A stretch of DNA of 64,000 nt, from NCBI RefSeq assembly GCF_029892155.1, contig NZ_JARZAG010000014.1, positions 62,001 through 126,000 on the forward strand, read 5' to 3'. The stretch's first letter is position 1. Each line of letters begins with the position of its first letter. Below are positions 25,118 through 33,728 of the stretch, piece by piece. Source of the DNA: Kitasatospora sp. GAS204B. GTDB lineage: Bacteria; Actinomycetota; Actinomycetes; Streptomycetales; Streptomycetaceae. The translations under genes and the position numbers were made by a program. A model generated the notes under the pieces. That model was not told where the DNA came from. It worked only from the letters and a program-made list of their open reading frames with translations, and made no database searches.

Positions 25118-27088
25118 GTGACCACTACCGCCCCACCCGCCCAGCTAGCGGACTCACTACCCCTGGAAGCGGCCCGGCAATGCCTGGAGCGCCACCTGGC
25201 CCGACAAGCCGCCACCGCCGGCACCCGCCCGCCCCGTGTCGCCACCCTGGGGACCACCAACCTGCTCAGCGGCGCCCAGAGCCTCGGCAACCGGCCGCAG
25301 ACCCGGGCCACCATCCACCTAACCGCGCAAGCCGTCCTGATCGGCCCCTGGGGCGCAGGCCCGCAGGCCGCGGCGGCCTGCGGACTGTGCCTGGCCATGC
25401 GCTGGCAGCGGTTGCGCAGCCGCACCGAACGCGAGGCGCTGGAGACCGGTGGCGCCCCCACTGCGGTGAACATCAACTGGCCGCCGCTCAGCGACCACCT
25501 CATGGACAGCGTCTGGTCCCTGTACCAGCTCACCGCCGGCGCCGACACCACCCGCCCCACCCAGCACCCCAGCAGCGCGCACGGCACTGGCGACATCCAC
25601 CTGCCGCGCGTATCGCGCATCGACCTGGAGACCCTCCAGATCGACACGGTGCCGTTACTGGCCGAACCGCTGTGCCCGCACTGCGCCCCGCCCGGCGTGC
25701 CCTCACCCCAACCGCCCCTGGTACTGGCCGCCCGCGCCAAACCCGCCCTCGACCGCTACCGGCTGCGCCCGCCCGAATCCTACGAGCTGCCGGTGGCGGC
25801 GCTGGCCAACCCCGTCTGTGGTGTGCTCGGCACCGGCACCTGGGCCGACATCACCTCACCGACCACCGCCCCGGTGGCCGGCAGCGTCTTCGTGCGCGGC
25901 AGCGCCGGCCTCAACGACGTGACCTGGAGCGGCCAGGCCAACTCCTTCGGCACGAGCCGGGCCCTGGCCTTCCTGGAAGGCTTGGAGCGCTATGCCGGTG
26001 TGCACCGCCGCCACCCCACAGGCCTGCTGGTGGACTCCTACGAGAACCTGGCCCCCGGCGCACTGGATCCCCGCGACTGCGGTCTCTATCCGGCCCAGAC
26101 TTACCGGGACGACCCGATGCTGAGCCCCTTCGACCCCCGAACGCCAATCCCCTGGGTGCAAGGCCACTCGCTGCGCGATGACCGGCCAATCCTGGTCCCG
26201 GCCCGCCTGTGCCACTACGGCGCCGGCACCGCGGCCGACAACTTCATCTTCGCCTGCTCCAACGGCTGCGCCACCGGCAGCTGCCTGGAGGAGGCGATCC
26301 TCTTCGGCCTGCTCGAACTGATCGAACGTGACGCGTTCCTGCTCGGCTGGTACGGCAACGCCCAGCTCATCGAGATCGATCTCGCGTCATGCGCGAGTCC
26401 CGCGGTGCGGTCCATGACCGCACGCGCCGCCCTACAGGGCTACGCCGTCCACGCGTTCGACAATCGGGTGGATCTCCGCGTCCCTGTCGTCACCGCACTG
26501 GCGGTACGACGCGACAACGGGCCGGGCACCCTGGCCTTCGCGGCAGGCGCCGGTTTCGACCCCGAAGCCGCCGTCGAGTCGGCGCTGTGCGAGATCCTTA
26601 CCTACCTGCCCCACCTGCCCCGTCAGGTCAACGAGCGCCCTGACGAACTGGCCGCCATGGCCGAGGACTACACCCTGGTACGCCGCCTGCCCGACCACGC
26701 GGCTCTGTTCGGCCTGCCCCAGATGGCTCGGCACGCCGAAAGCTATCTGAACCCGGTCGCTGTGCGCCCGCTCAGCGCTCTCTACAACGGCTGGCAGCAG
26801 GCGCGGCCGCGCTCGCACAACCTGCTCGACGACCTGCTGTTCTGCCGCGACGAACTGGTCCAGGCCGGATTCGATGTCATTGCCATCGACCAGAGCACGC
26901 CCGAGCAGCGGCAGTTGGGACTGCGCACCGTCTGCACCCTGGTCCCCGGGCTCCTGCCGATCGACTTCGGCTGGTCACGCCAGCGGGCCCTGCACATGCC
27001 GCGGCTTCACACTGCGCTTCGGCGCGGCGGGCTGCTCCCGCGAGGTCGAGGTCAGGAACTGCGCTGGGTCCCGCATCCCTTCCCCTGA
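25118..27088 (+). CDS. YcaO azoline-forming cyclodehydratase 2
   Basis: A 656-residue protein with GTG start, AAAGGA six bases upstream. It has the same architecture as YcaO-1: Cys pairs at C88/C91 and C186/C189, then NGCATGSCLEEAILFGLLEL and IERDAFLLGWYG, and a C-terminal HPFP tail. Many blocks are shared with YcaO-1 (IDQSTPEQRQLGLRT versus VDQSTPEQRALGLRT; PGLLPIDFGWSRQRAL versus PGLLPLDFGWRRQRAL), so the two are ancient paralogues, with the N-terminal ~200 residues most diverged. Possible division of labour: one for Cys and one for Ser/Thr, or one for each core segment. It is separated from the operon by the mobile scar and ends opposite the precursor gene. Confidence 0.9.
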   Translation: MTTTAPPAQLADSLPLEAARQCLERHLARQAATAGTRPPRVATLGTTNLLSGAQSLGNRPQTRATIHLTAQAVLIGPWGAGPQAAAACGLCLAMRWQRLRSRTEREALETGGAPTAVNINWPPLSDHLMDSVWSLYQLTAGADTTRPTQHPSSAHGTGDIHLPRVSRIDLETLQIDTVPLLAEPLCPHCAPPGVPSPQPPLVLAARAKPALDRYRLRPPESYELPVAALANPVCGVLGTGTWADITSPTTAPVAGSVFVRGSAGLNDVTWSGQANSFGTSRALAFLEGLERYAGVHRRHPTGLLVDSYENLAPGALDPRDCGLYPAQTYRDDPMLSPFDPRTPIPWVQGHSLRDDRPILVPARLCHYGAGTAADNFIFACSNGCATGSCLEEAILFGLLELIERDAFLLGWYGNAQLIEIDLASCASPAVRSMTARAALQGYAVHAFDNRVDLRVPVVTALAVRRDNGPGTLAFAAGAGFDPEAAVESALCEILTYLPHLPRQVNERPDELAAMAEDYTLVRRLPDHAALFGLPQMARHAESYLNPVAVRPLSALYNGWQQARPRSHNLLDDLLFCRDELVQAGFDVIAIDQSTPEQRQLGLRTVCTLVPGLLPIDFGWSRQRALHMPRLHTALRRGGLLPRGRGQELRWVPHPFP

Positions 27089-27117
27089 TGGCCGCAACCG
27101 CCGAGAGCCCGCGGTTT

Positions 27118-27167
27118 GGGGCCGGCTGCCTTGCCGTCCGATGACGAGCAGCAAGGCAGCCGGCCCC
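27118..27167. terminator. 17-bp perfect stem between YcaO-2 and the precursor
   Basis: GGGGCCGGCTGCCTTGC (27118-27134) is mirrored exactly at 27151-27167 with a 16-nt loop. It lies between convergent genes (YcaO-2 stop 27088, precursor stop 27176) and probably terminates transcription from both sides. No U tract follows on either strand. Confidence 0.75.
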
Positions 27168-27175
27168 CAACCAGA

Positions 27176-27364
27176 TCAGGCGCAGCAACTGGTGGTGCTG
27201 GTGGTGCTGGAGCACGTGCTGGTGCTGGAGCAGCTGGTGGACGAACCCAGCATGACCTCACTGGCGTCCGAGTAGTCGCTGATCTCGAAGGTCTCCGACT
27301 CCAGGTCCAGGATCTCCTGGGCCAGGGAGGCGAGGGGGTGCGCGGGGCTGTCGGGCACGGCCAT
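27176..27364 (-). CDS. Thiazolylpeptide/TOMM-type RiPP precursor
   Basis: A 62-residue peptide; the start at 27364 is fixed by AAGGAG seven bases upstream, although the frame is open to 27427. The leader (1-40) holds SLAQEILDLESETFEISDYS and DASEVMLG; the ETFEISDY box is a hallmark of thiopeptide and related leaders. The core (41-62) has 10 Ser, 7 Thr, 4 Cys and a single C-terminal Ala, with Cys at 45, 51, 60 and 61, so every core residue but the last is a possible target for cyclisation or dehydration. The leader/core border at about G40 is inferred. The gene is convergent to YcaO-2 and divergent from the amidohydrolase, so it has its own promoter, allowing expression in excess over the enzymes. 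Confidence 0.88.
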   Translation of the reverse strand: MAVPDSPAHPLASLAQEILDLESETFEISDYSDASEVMLGSSTSCSSTSTCSSTTSTTSCCA

Positions 27365-27415
27365 GGCGTCTCTCCTTTTGCGCTGGGCCAACGAGCAGCC
27401 ACGGCGGCCGCCCGT

Positions 27416-27456
27416 CAGGCGGAGCACGGCGCTCGGGAGGCGCCGTGCTCCGCCTG
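27416..27456. repeat. 17-bp perfect inverted repeat upstream of the precursor
   Basis: CAGGCGGAGCACGGCGC (27416-27432) is mirrored exactly at 27440-27456, with a 7-nt spacer. It lies 52 nt upstream of the precursor start and ~145 nt before the divergent amidohydrolase start. It could act as a leader-RNA hairpin of the precursor transcript, an attenuator, or an operator. Confidence 0.7.
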
Positions 27457-27600
27457 CCCGACCAGTTCTACGGCGCAGCGCTGGCCGTTTACCCTGCTAC
27501 CCACCTGCGTCTCACCGACACCGCAGGTCGGATGCCCTGCACCCACCGGCCGGCGGCTTGCGCCGCACCTGCCCGCCGTCCTCAGAATCAGGAGTCCCCG

Positions 27601-28893
27601 ATGTCCCCGTCCTTATCCCCGGTATTCGGCGGCCCCCCGCAGGACAGCATCCTGCGCCAGGCCGCCGAGTTCTACCTGGACCTGCACCGCAACCCCGAAC
27701 TCTCCGGTGCCGAGGAGCGCACCGCGGCCCGGCTGGCCCGCTGGCTGACCGCTGCGGGCTACCGCGTGGAGACAGGAATCGGCGGCCACGGCGTGGCCGG
27801 TGTGCTGTCCAACGGCCCCGGTCCGGTGGTGATGCTGCGCGCGGAACTGGACGCGCTTCCCGTCCGGGAGCAGACCGGCCTGCCCTACGCCAGTACCAAG
27901 ACTGCCACCGCACCTGGCGGTGCCACGGTGGCGGTGATGCACGCCTGCGGGCACGACATCCACCTGGCCTGCGCGGCCGGCGCCGCCAGCGCCCTGGCCC
28001 AGAACACCGCGCAGTGGCGAGGAACCGTCCTGGTGGTGGGCCAGCCGGCCGAGGAGACCCTACGGGGAGCGCGGGCCATGCTGGAGGACGGGCTTTACCA
28101 CCGGTTCGAACCGCCCGCGATCGTCCTCGCCCAGCACACCGCACCGTTGCCCGCCGGAATGGTCGCCCACGCCGAGGGCCCGGTGACTGCCGCGAGCACG
28201 ACCTTGGAGATCGTGATCCACGGCCGTGGCGGGCACGCCGCAACCCCCCACCTGGCCGTGGACCCGATAGGAGCCGCAGCCGCCACAGCCCTGCGCGTGC
28301 AGACGATCGTGTCCCAGGAGACCAGCCCATGGGAGCACGTGACCGTCACGGTCGGATCGCTGGAGGCGGGAAGCGCGGGCCCGGGCAATCTCATCCCCGA
28401 GCACGCCACCGTGCGGGTCACTGTGCGCGGCTTCTCCCAGCATGTGCTGGACCGGGCCGTCGCGGCGGTGGAGCGCATCGCCCGCGCGGAATCGCAGGCC
28501 TCGGGATGTCCCCGGGAGCCTTCGATCAGGACCCTCTCCCTCTCCGGCGTGAACACTCCCGAGCGGGACATCACCACAGCGGTACGCCGCGCCCACCAGA
28601 TCGCCTTTGGTACCGAGCGGGTCGCCCTCTGGCCACCCTCCCTGGCCACCGAGGACTTCCCGCTCTTCGGCGAAGCCGGAGCAGACATCCACGGAGTGCC
28701 CGGCATCCGGACCGCGTACTGGATGCTCGGCATGGTCGGCCCAGCACAGTGGGCCGCCGCCCCCGGCCGCAGCACGGCTGAGAAACTAGCCGCTCTGCCC
28801 CCCAACCACTCCCCCGCCTTCCGCCCCCACATGCGTCTGACCCTTCAGACCGGCATTTCCGCCCTGATTACGGCAGCAACCACCCGACTGTAA
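27601..28893 (+). CDS. M20-family amidohydrolase/peptidase
   Basis: A 430-residue protein; ATG 27601 follows AGGAG, and the open frame upstream is not protein-like. It is M20D-like (hippurate/amidohydrolase type): HRNPELSGAEERTAARLARW, ELDALPVREQTGLPYAS, metal site HACGHDIHLA (C116, H118, D119), QPAEETLRGARAMLEDGL with the catalytic Glu, and ATEDFPLFGE near the end. The family hydrolyses N-acyl amino acids or small peptides with two metal ions. Next to a RiPP precursor it may trim or deacylate an intermediate or the exported peptide (inference), or it may be an unrelated neighbour. Confidence 0.85.
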   Translation: MSPSLSPVFGGPPQDSILRQAAEFYLDLHRNPELSGAEERTAARLARWLTAAGYRVETGIGGHGVAGVLSNGPGPVVMLRAELDALPVREQTGLPYASTKTATAPGGATVAVMHACGHDIHLACAAGAASALAQNTAQWRGTVLVVGQPAEETLRGARAMLEDGLYHRFEPPAIVLAQHTAPLPAGMVAHAEGPVTAASTTLEIVIHGRGGHAATPHLAVDPIGAAAATALRVQTIVSQETSPWEHVTVTVGSLEAGSAGPGNLIPEHATVRVTVRGFSQHVLDRAVAAVERIARAESQASGCPREPSIRTLSLSGVNTPERDITTAVRRAHQIAFGTERVALWPPSLATEDFPLFGEAGADIHGVPGIRTAYWMLGMVGPAQWAAAPGRSTAEKLAALPPNHSPAFRPHMRLTLQTGISALITAATTRL

Positions 28894-29167
28894 ACCGGCA
28901 ACGGCGCCGGCACGTTCCCCAGTGCCGTTATCCGTTACCCCATCCCACTCAATACCATCTGCGCCCGCAGGCACCCCCCACAACACGGCCCCAACTCAGT
29001 GCGTCTACATACCTGCCCGTCACCGATCTGGCTGCACAGACCCACAAGTGCCATCTCAGTACACGTCTCGGCATTGTTCCCGAAGCAGGCTTCTCACTTC
29101 GGGCGGAGGCTTCTTTCAGGAGCGTTCTCTTCCGAGGCGCCGATCATACCGACCCCTGGAGCCTCAA

Positions 29168-30196
29168 ATGCCCAAGCCGGATCAGCTTATCACAGAAAAC
29201 AGGGAACTCTTGAAGCAGTACCCGGCGCCAGATGGAGAAATCCTCAGACAAAGCATGGAAAATCTGAAAGGCGACCAGTACGAGCGAACGCAAATTTTAA
29301 AGCTTCAACTAGCAAATACATCCCTCCGAACCGCCGTCGAGCAGGGCGTGCCAGTGAACAGTAACCTGCTCTCCAAAGTCGTACAGGCCGCAGATCAACT
29401 TTTCAGCAGGCCAATAGAAGGCAAGGCCGACTACCGCGATCTGACCCAGGGGGGCAACAGGATTCCGATCGCGAAAGAATCTTTCTACGGCTTCAGTGAA
29501 GTGGAGGCGACCGCAGACTACGTGACAACGAAATTCAACTCTCTGCATGTCGACTTGAAGGCCAGAGTCCCAGGAAGCAAGAGCAGCCGAATAAAGGAAT
29601 ACGACGAAAAATACGAAAAGCTCACAGCCGCAGCAGAGAAGAATCCGAAAAAGACGGCCGAGCGCGGCGGAATCACCCGCCTGCGCACCAAGCTGGCAAT
29701 CAGGACTGCAGGGGACGATGGAAGCCTTTCTTATGCCTTCTTGACGGCATTGCAAAAGGATCCTTTTCCGGAGATCAAAAAGACTTTAGCCGACCGCTCC
29801 GCAGCGTCTCACCGGGTGGAGGAAAGTAAGATCACAGCGGATCTGACAAACTTTAGACGGGAAGACACTACTGCCAGCATCGCCGCCGATAAGGGACCCA
29901 CGGCGCAGGATGTCGGAGCATGGAGAAATGACAGGAGGGGAAGAGTGGACACGTTCAGCCAACTATCTGAACTGGGGACAGTGGCACAGAAGAAGGATAT
30001 GCTTGACTATCGAGCCAACCGAAGTCGAGGCGGCATAACGGCTGAAAACGAATTGCGCCTAGCCGAACTGGCCAAACTGGCTGGACAAGCCGCATCGCCG
30101 GGCCTCGGTCAGTCGCCGAGGCGAAACGGTATCCCGTCGTATGAACAGCACAACACTCCCCCGCACTCCTCCCATGCGGGACCTTCCCAGAACTGA
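29168..30196 (+). CDS. AT-rich orphan protein of unknown function
   Basis: A 342-residue protein; the ATG at 29168 has GGAG seven bases upstream. The longer frame from 28922 is not protein-like. The sequence is Lys/Glu-rich, hydrophilic, probably mostly helical, with no signal peptide or transmembrane segment. Examples are IKEYDEKYEKLTAAAEKNPK and ILKLQLANTSLRTAVEQGVP. I do not recognise the family. Codon and base use are clearly less GC-rich than the neighbours, and an IS remnant follows directly, so recent transfer is likely. Roles such as an effector or a phage-derived protein cannot be told apart by eye. Confidence 0.6.
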   Translation: MPKPDQLITENRELLKQYPAPDGEILRQSMENLKGDQYERTQILKLQLANTSLRTAVEQGVPVNSNLLSKVVQAADQLFSRPIEGKADYRDLTQGGNRIPIAKESFYGFSEVEATADYVTTKFNSLHVDLKARVPGSKSSRIKEYDEKYEKLTAAAEKNPKKTAERGGITRLRTKLAIRTAGDDGSLSYAFLTALQKDPFPEIKKTLADRSAASHRVEESKITADLTNFRREDTTASIAADKGPTAQDVGAWRNDRRGRVDTFSQLSELGTVAQKKDMLDYRANRSRGGITAENELRLAELAKLAGQAASPGLGQSPRRNGIPSYEQHNTPPHSSHAGPSQN

Positions 30197-30330
30197 CGCC
30201 GAGTATTCCGGTACAGCTCCGGTGGAGCTGGGCGGAAGTCTGCCCGATGACGTAGCGGAGTTTGCCGAGACCGATGATGTCTCGGACTTCCTTGCGGGAG
30301 AGGTGGTGCTTGGCCGTTCATTCGGCGACG
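30197..30330 (-). pseudogene. IS5-like transposase fragment
   Basis: The minus strand encodes AKHHLSRKEVRDIIGLGKLR followed by YVIGQTSAQLHR, close to the GKLRYVVEQTFALLHxF block near the C-terminus of IS5-group transposases. The frame is lost on both sides. The rest of the gap up to the GH16 gene at 30753 shows no convincing gene. Confidence 0.5.
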
Positions 30331-30752
30331 CGCCGCTCGGCTCCCGCCCATACTCTTTCTGGCGCCGCCCGGGGGCGAAACCACCCGTCGGTGCGAGAGA
30401 GCCGGTCAGGGAAAGGTGCTGTCTTTCCCTGACCGGCTGGCCTGCCAGGGTATGCGAGTCCTGGCAGGAATGCGTGCCGCTCTTCTAGGCGCCGCGGAAA
30501 CTGGTACCCATCGCCGAGCCACGAACACGCTCATGTGATGAGATAGCGGACGCGATTCGTCATGACGACGGACGGTGCTGAGACGACCCGAACGGCGGGG
30601 GCTGCTCGTGGCTCGGGCGCACGCGTGCATGTCCGTGGGTTGCTGGACGGCAGTGGGGTCGGCCGCAGCGAGATACGAGGTTCTCACGACGCTGCCTCCC
30701 GGACGCCGGTGTGCACTGAACGGGATGAGTTTGCTACTCCCCTGGGGCCACT

Positions 30753-31871
30753 ATGATCTACCCTAATCGCGCAGTTGCGGCAGTCACTGCAGGGATCCTC
30801 GGCGTTCCAGCCCTGATCGGTTGGCCGGTGGGCGGCACTCCCACGGTGGGTGAGCTCAGGCTCAGCCCTGTCTCGATGACCGCGGGTGTCGCCGGTACGG
30901 CCTCACTGACAGTGAGATCCTCGTCCTGCTTCACCGCGCAGGCTCTTGGGGTCGGCGTCCGCGACGCCTTCGGAGACAATCTCGACTTCCCTGGCGAGGC
31001 CCACCAGGTCCAGATCTGCCCAACCGGTCTAACGATCACGACCGGGGCGCGCGCGTTCGCGGCCGGCACGTACACCGAGTTCGGCTTCTACCAGGACCAG
31101 TCCGGCCAGTGGCACAACCTGACATCCCTGACGCTGCAGGTCGCCGCCGCGCAGCCACCAGCACCGTCCACCCCGGCCTCGCCCGTGCCGGGGCAGAGCC
31201 TGATCTGGTCCGACGAGTTCAACGGCCCCATCGCCTGGGGCACACGGTGGGTGGGCGACAAGACCAGCGCGTACCAGTACGGCAACCACAACCCGAATGA
31301 CGACAAGCTCGACTGGCTCAGCGACAGCAACGTCAGCGTCTCCAACGGGGCGGCGACCTTCACTGCCCAGCCCAGCGCACACATCCTCGAGAACGGACTG
31401 CAGGCCTGGACCACCGGGTTCCTGACGACAGAGGGTTCCCAAGAAGGCTTCCAGGTGAAGACGGGTGACTATGTGGAGACCCGGGTCCAGATGCCTAATG
31501 CCCTCGGCGCCTGGCCCGCCCTGTGGACCTGGAAGAACGGCAACAACGAGGTCGACTCCTTCGAATACCACCCCGACAATCCGAGCCTGCTGGAGATGAC
31601 CAACCACGTCCTGCCCGCCCAGCGCTACCTCTCCGACCCGGCGGATGTGGCGCCGGGCCAGTGGGTGACCATCGGCACCCACTACGGCGCCACCTCAGTT
31701 GACTGGTACGTCAACGGTGCGAAGGTCTTCTCGGACGGCCAGGGCGTGGGGGCGAACTGGTCGGCCTACCTCATCCTCAACCTGTCGATCAGCGCCGGGC
31801 ATTACCACCCGGCGCCGCAGGGCAACAGCCCGATCACGTTCTCCGTCGACTACATCCGGGTCTTCGGCTGA
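30753..31871 (+). CDS. Secreted GH16-family glycoside hydrolase
   Basis: A 372-residue protein. Residues 1-~30 (AVAAVTAGILGVPALIGW) look like a signal peptide. Residues ~35-130 form an N-terminal beta domain, followed by a Pro-rich linker (PPAPSTPASPVPG), then the GH16 domain (~150-372). It begins LIWSDEFNGPIAWGTRW and carries ALGAWPALWTWKNGNNEVDS with the catalytic pattern ExDxxE at E266, D268 and E271. GH16 enzymes cleave beta-1,3/1,4-glucans or galactans; the linkage preference cannot be read here. It acts outside the cell. Confidence 0.85.
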   Translation: MIYPNRAVAAVTAGILGVPALIGWPVGGTPTVGELRLSPVSMTAGVAGTASLTVRSSSCFTAQALGVGVRDAFGDNLDFPGEAHQVQICPTGLTITTGARAFAAGTYTEFGFYQDQSGQWHNLTSLTLQVAAAQPPAPSTPASPVPGQSLIWSDEFNGPIAWGTRWVGDKTSAYQYGNHNPNDDKLDWLSDSNVSVSNGAATFTAQPSAHILENGLQAWTTGFLTTEGSQEGFQVKTGDYVETRVQMPNALGAWPALWTWKNGNNEVDSFEYHPDNPSLLEMTNHVLPAQRYLSDPADVAPGQWVTIGTHYGATSVDWYVNGAKVFSDGQGVGANWSAYLILNLSISAGHYHPAPQGNSPITFSVDYIRVFG

Positions 31872-31878
31872 GCAGCGC

Positions 31879-32349
31879 TCACGGCCGCACGTGGATCGTC
31901 ACGGTGGCCATGTTGTTCTTCGGATTCGAGTCATCGGGGCTCGTGACTGTGACCCAGCCCACCAGGTCTACCGAGACCCTGAGGCTCTTAGCGATCCGCA
32001 CGGGCACCAGCGCAGTGGCAGTGTGCAGGCCGAGCCCGGCCGGGTACTGGCAACGCACCATGTGCCCGGCGAAGCCGACCACGCAGGAGGTCGGGAAGAA
32101 CGGCCCCTCAGCGGTGACGCCCGCCGGCAGGGTGACGGTCACGGTGAACGGCGACGTGGTCCTGTCAGGCCCGGTGTTGGCGACCGTCCCGTGCACCGTG
32201 GTGGTGCCGCCAGGCTTGGCGGTCACCACATCAGGGAGCGCTTCGAGATCGGAGTGCGAGCGTGTGGCGGCCCAAGCAGGGCTCGCGACCAACGTCACCG
32301 CGGCACAGGCCACCAGCAGGGACTTCCGGATCATTGACCTCGACGCCAT
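31879..32349 (-). CDS. Small secreted DUF11/CARDB-like protein
   Basis: A 156-residue protein; the start at 32349 follows GAGAGG. The signal peptide is RKSLLVACAAVTLVASPAWA. The mature part is one Ig-like beta domain of the DUF11/CARDB type (GGTTTVHGTVANTGPDRTTS, SPDDSNPKNNMATVTIHV). Such domains are extracellular and often structural. It is convergent with the GH16 gene (7 nt apart). Function unknown. Confidence 0.7.
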   Translation of the reverse strand: MASRSMIRKSLLVACAAVTLVASPAWAATRSHSDLEALPDVVTAKPGGTTTVHGTVANTGPDRTTSPFTVTVTLPAGVTAEGPFFPTSCVVGFAGHMVRCQYPAGLGLHTATALVPVRIAKSLRVSVDLVGWVTVTSPDDSNPKNNMATVTIHVRP

Positions 32350-32531
32350 CTCTTTTTCCTCTCGGTTCGAGGGAGCCACCTTTTGGGCGGTCCCGGCACC
32401 AGCGAAGAGCGCCGGAAGCCACGGTCCTGGCGGGAGAGCGGGTTGAGCAGCTCGAATGGGTGAACGCTCGGCCGGCGCAACCACCGGTGCGCTGCCGCGG
32501 GAGCATGCGCGTTCCGGCAGCACGGCGCGGC

Positions 32532-33728
32532 TCACGACACCGCGTCCGTGCCCGAGGCGGCGGGCTGCTTCGTCCCCGAAGCGCGCAGGTCGCAGATCAC
32601 CGACCACGCCACCGCCACCATCGGCACAGCCACGACGGCGCCGATCACTCCTGCGACGATCTCGCCGGCAGTGACCGAGAGGGCCACCGCCACGGGATGG
32701 ACTCGAACCGCCCAGCCCATGACGAAGGGATGCAGGATGTGGCCCTCAACCTGCCCGATGACCACGATGAGCACCAAGATGACCAGAGCAGTGAGAGGAC
32801 CGCGGGCCGCCAGTGCCACCACCGATGCGATGCCCATCGCGATGGGCGAGCCGACCAGGGGCACCAGCGTGGCGAAGAACTCCAGTAGCGTCAGCGGCAG
32901 GGCCAGCGGCACGCGCAGCACGACCAGGGCGATGCCGACCAGGACTGCGTTGCTGGCGGCGACGATCACGATCCCGCGGGTGTAGCCGGCGAACGTACGC
33001 CAAGCCGCGTGACCGGCGCGGTCCCATCGTGAGCGGGCGCTGCGGGGCAGTTGCCGCCGCAGCCAGTGCCACATGCTGTCCCCCGAGTGGATGAAGAAGA
33101 TCGAGCAGAACAGCGCCAGCGCAGCTACCGCGACCACCACCACCAGGTGGCCTGCCCCGTTCAGGGCCGTGCTGATGAGTGCGGAGCGGTGCGTGGACAG
33201 GAAGGACCCGATCCTGCCCTGCAGGTTCGTGAGCTTGGCCGACCTGAGGTGGAGCGGAGTTCCCTCCAGCCAATGCTCGACATGGATCAGGCCGTCGTGG
33301 AACTGGCTCTTCAGCGTGGCCGATTCGCCCATCACCGCCTCGCCTACCAGGCTCAGGAGGCCCACCAGAAGCAGCAGCGCGCCCAGGACGGTGATCGACA
33401 CCGCCACCCCGCGAGGCAACACCCGCGCCACGAGTTCAGCCGCGGGGCGCAAGACGGAGGTCACGACGAGGGCCAGAAACAGGGCGATCGCGATGAGCTG
33501 CAGGCGTTCCAGGATCACAAGTGCGACATAGCCGCACAGACTGATGACCAGCAGGCGCCACGCGTACCCCGCCGCCAGCGCCAACCCAGGCACGACTGGT
33601 AGCGCGTCAGGGTGCCGGCCTGGGCCGAGCACGATTCGTCGGCTCGATGCAGCGAAGTGAGCCCCGCGTACTCGTGGGGGTCGCCGTGGCGCGCGACCAC
33701 GGCCATCGGGCCGCAGGCCATCATCCAC
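32532..33728 (-). CDS. AI-2E family (UPF0118) permease
   Basis: A 398-residue protein. The GTG at 33728 is chosen because GGAGG lies seven bases upstream; the frame continues to 33848 without a better site. About eight transmembrane helices are seen in the usual PerM/TqsA pattern: an N-terminal pair (SLCGYVALVILERLQLIAIA), a large central soluble loop, then GIALVVLRVPLALPLTLLEF, VPLVGSPIAMGIASVVALAA and GQVEGHILHPFVMGWAVRVH. The VEGHILHPFVMG box is the family hallmark. Substrates vary in this family (signals, ions, lipids). Confidence 0.88.
   Translation of the reverse strand: MDDGLRPDGRGRAPRRPPRVRGAHFAASSRRIVLGPGRHPDALPVVPGLALAAGYAWRLLVISLCGYVALVILERLQLIAIALFLALVVTSVLRPAAELVARVLPRGVAVSITVLGALLLLVGLLSLVGEAVMGESATLKSQFHDGLIHVEHWLEGTPLHLRSAKLTNLQGRIGSFLSTHRSALISTALNGAGHLVVVVAVAALALFCSIFFIHSGDSMWHWLRRQLPRSARSRWDRAGHAAWRTFAGYTRGIVIVAASNAVLVGIALVVLRVPLALPLTLLEFFATLVPLVGSPIAMGIASVVALAARGPLTALVILVLIVVIGQVEGHILHPFVMGWAVRVHPVAVALSVTAGEIVAGVIGAVVAVPMVAVAWSVICDLRASGTKQPAASGTDAVS

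Noticed and set aside
27179..27250. Repetitive plus-strand sequence GGTGCTGGTGGTGCTGGAGC as a separate repeat or gene
   Set aside because: It is simply the antisense of the Ser/Thr/Cys codons of the precursor core.
10608..28893. Calling the product a thiopeptide
   Set aside because: The leader is thiopeptide-like, but only one SpaB_C protein is present and no separate [4+2] enzyme is seen, so a pyridine-centred macrocycle is not supported.
30141..30488. A 115-residue plus-strand frame after the orphan gene
   Set aside because: The minus strand carries a recognisable IS5-like fragment here, so the plus frame is most likely its antisense.
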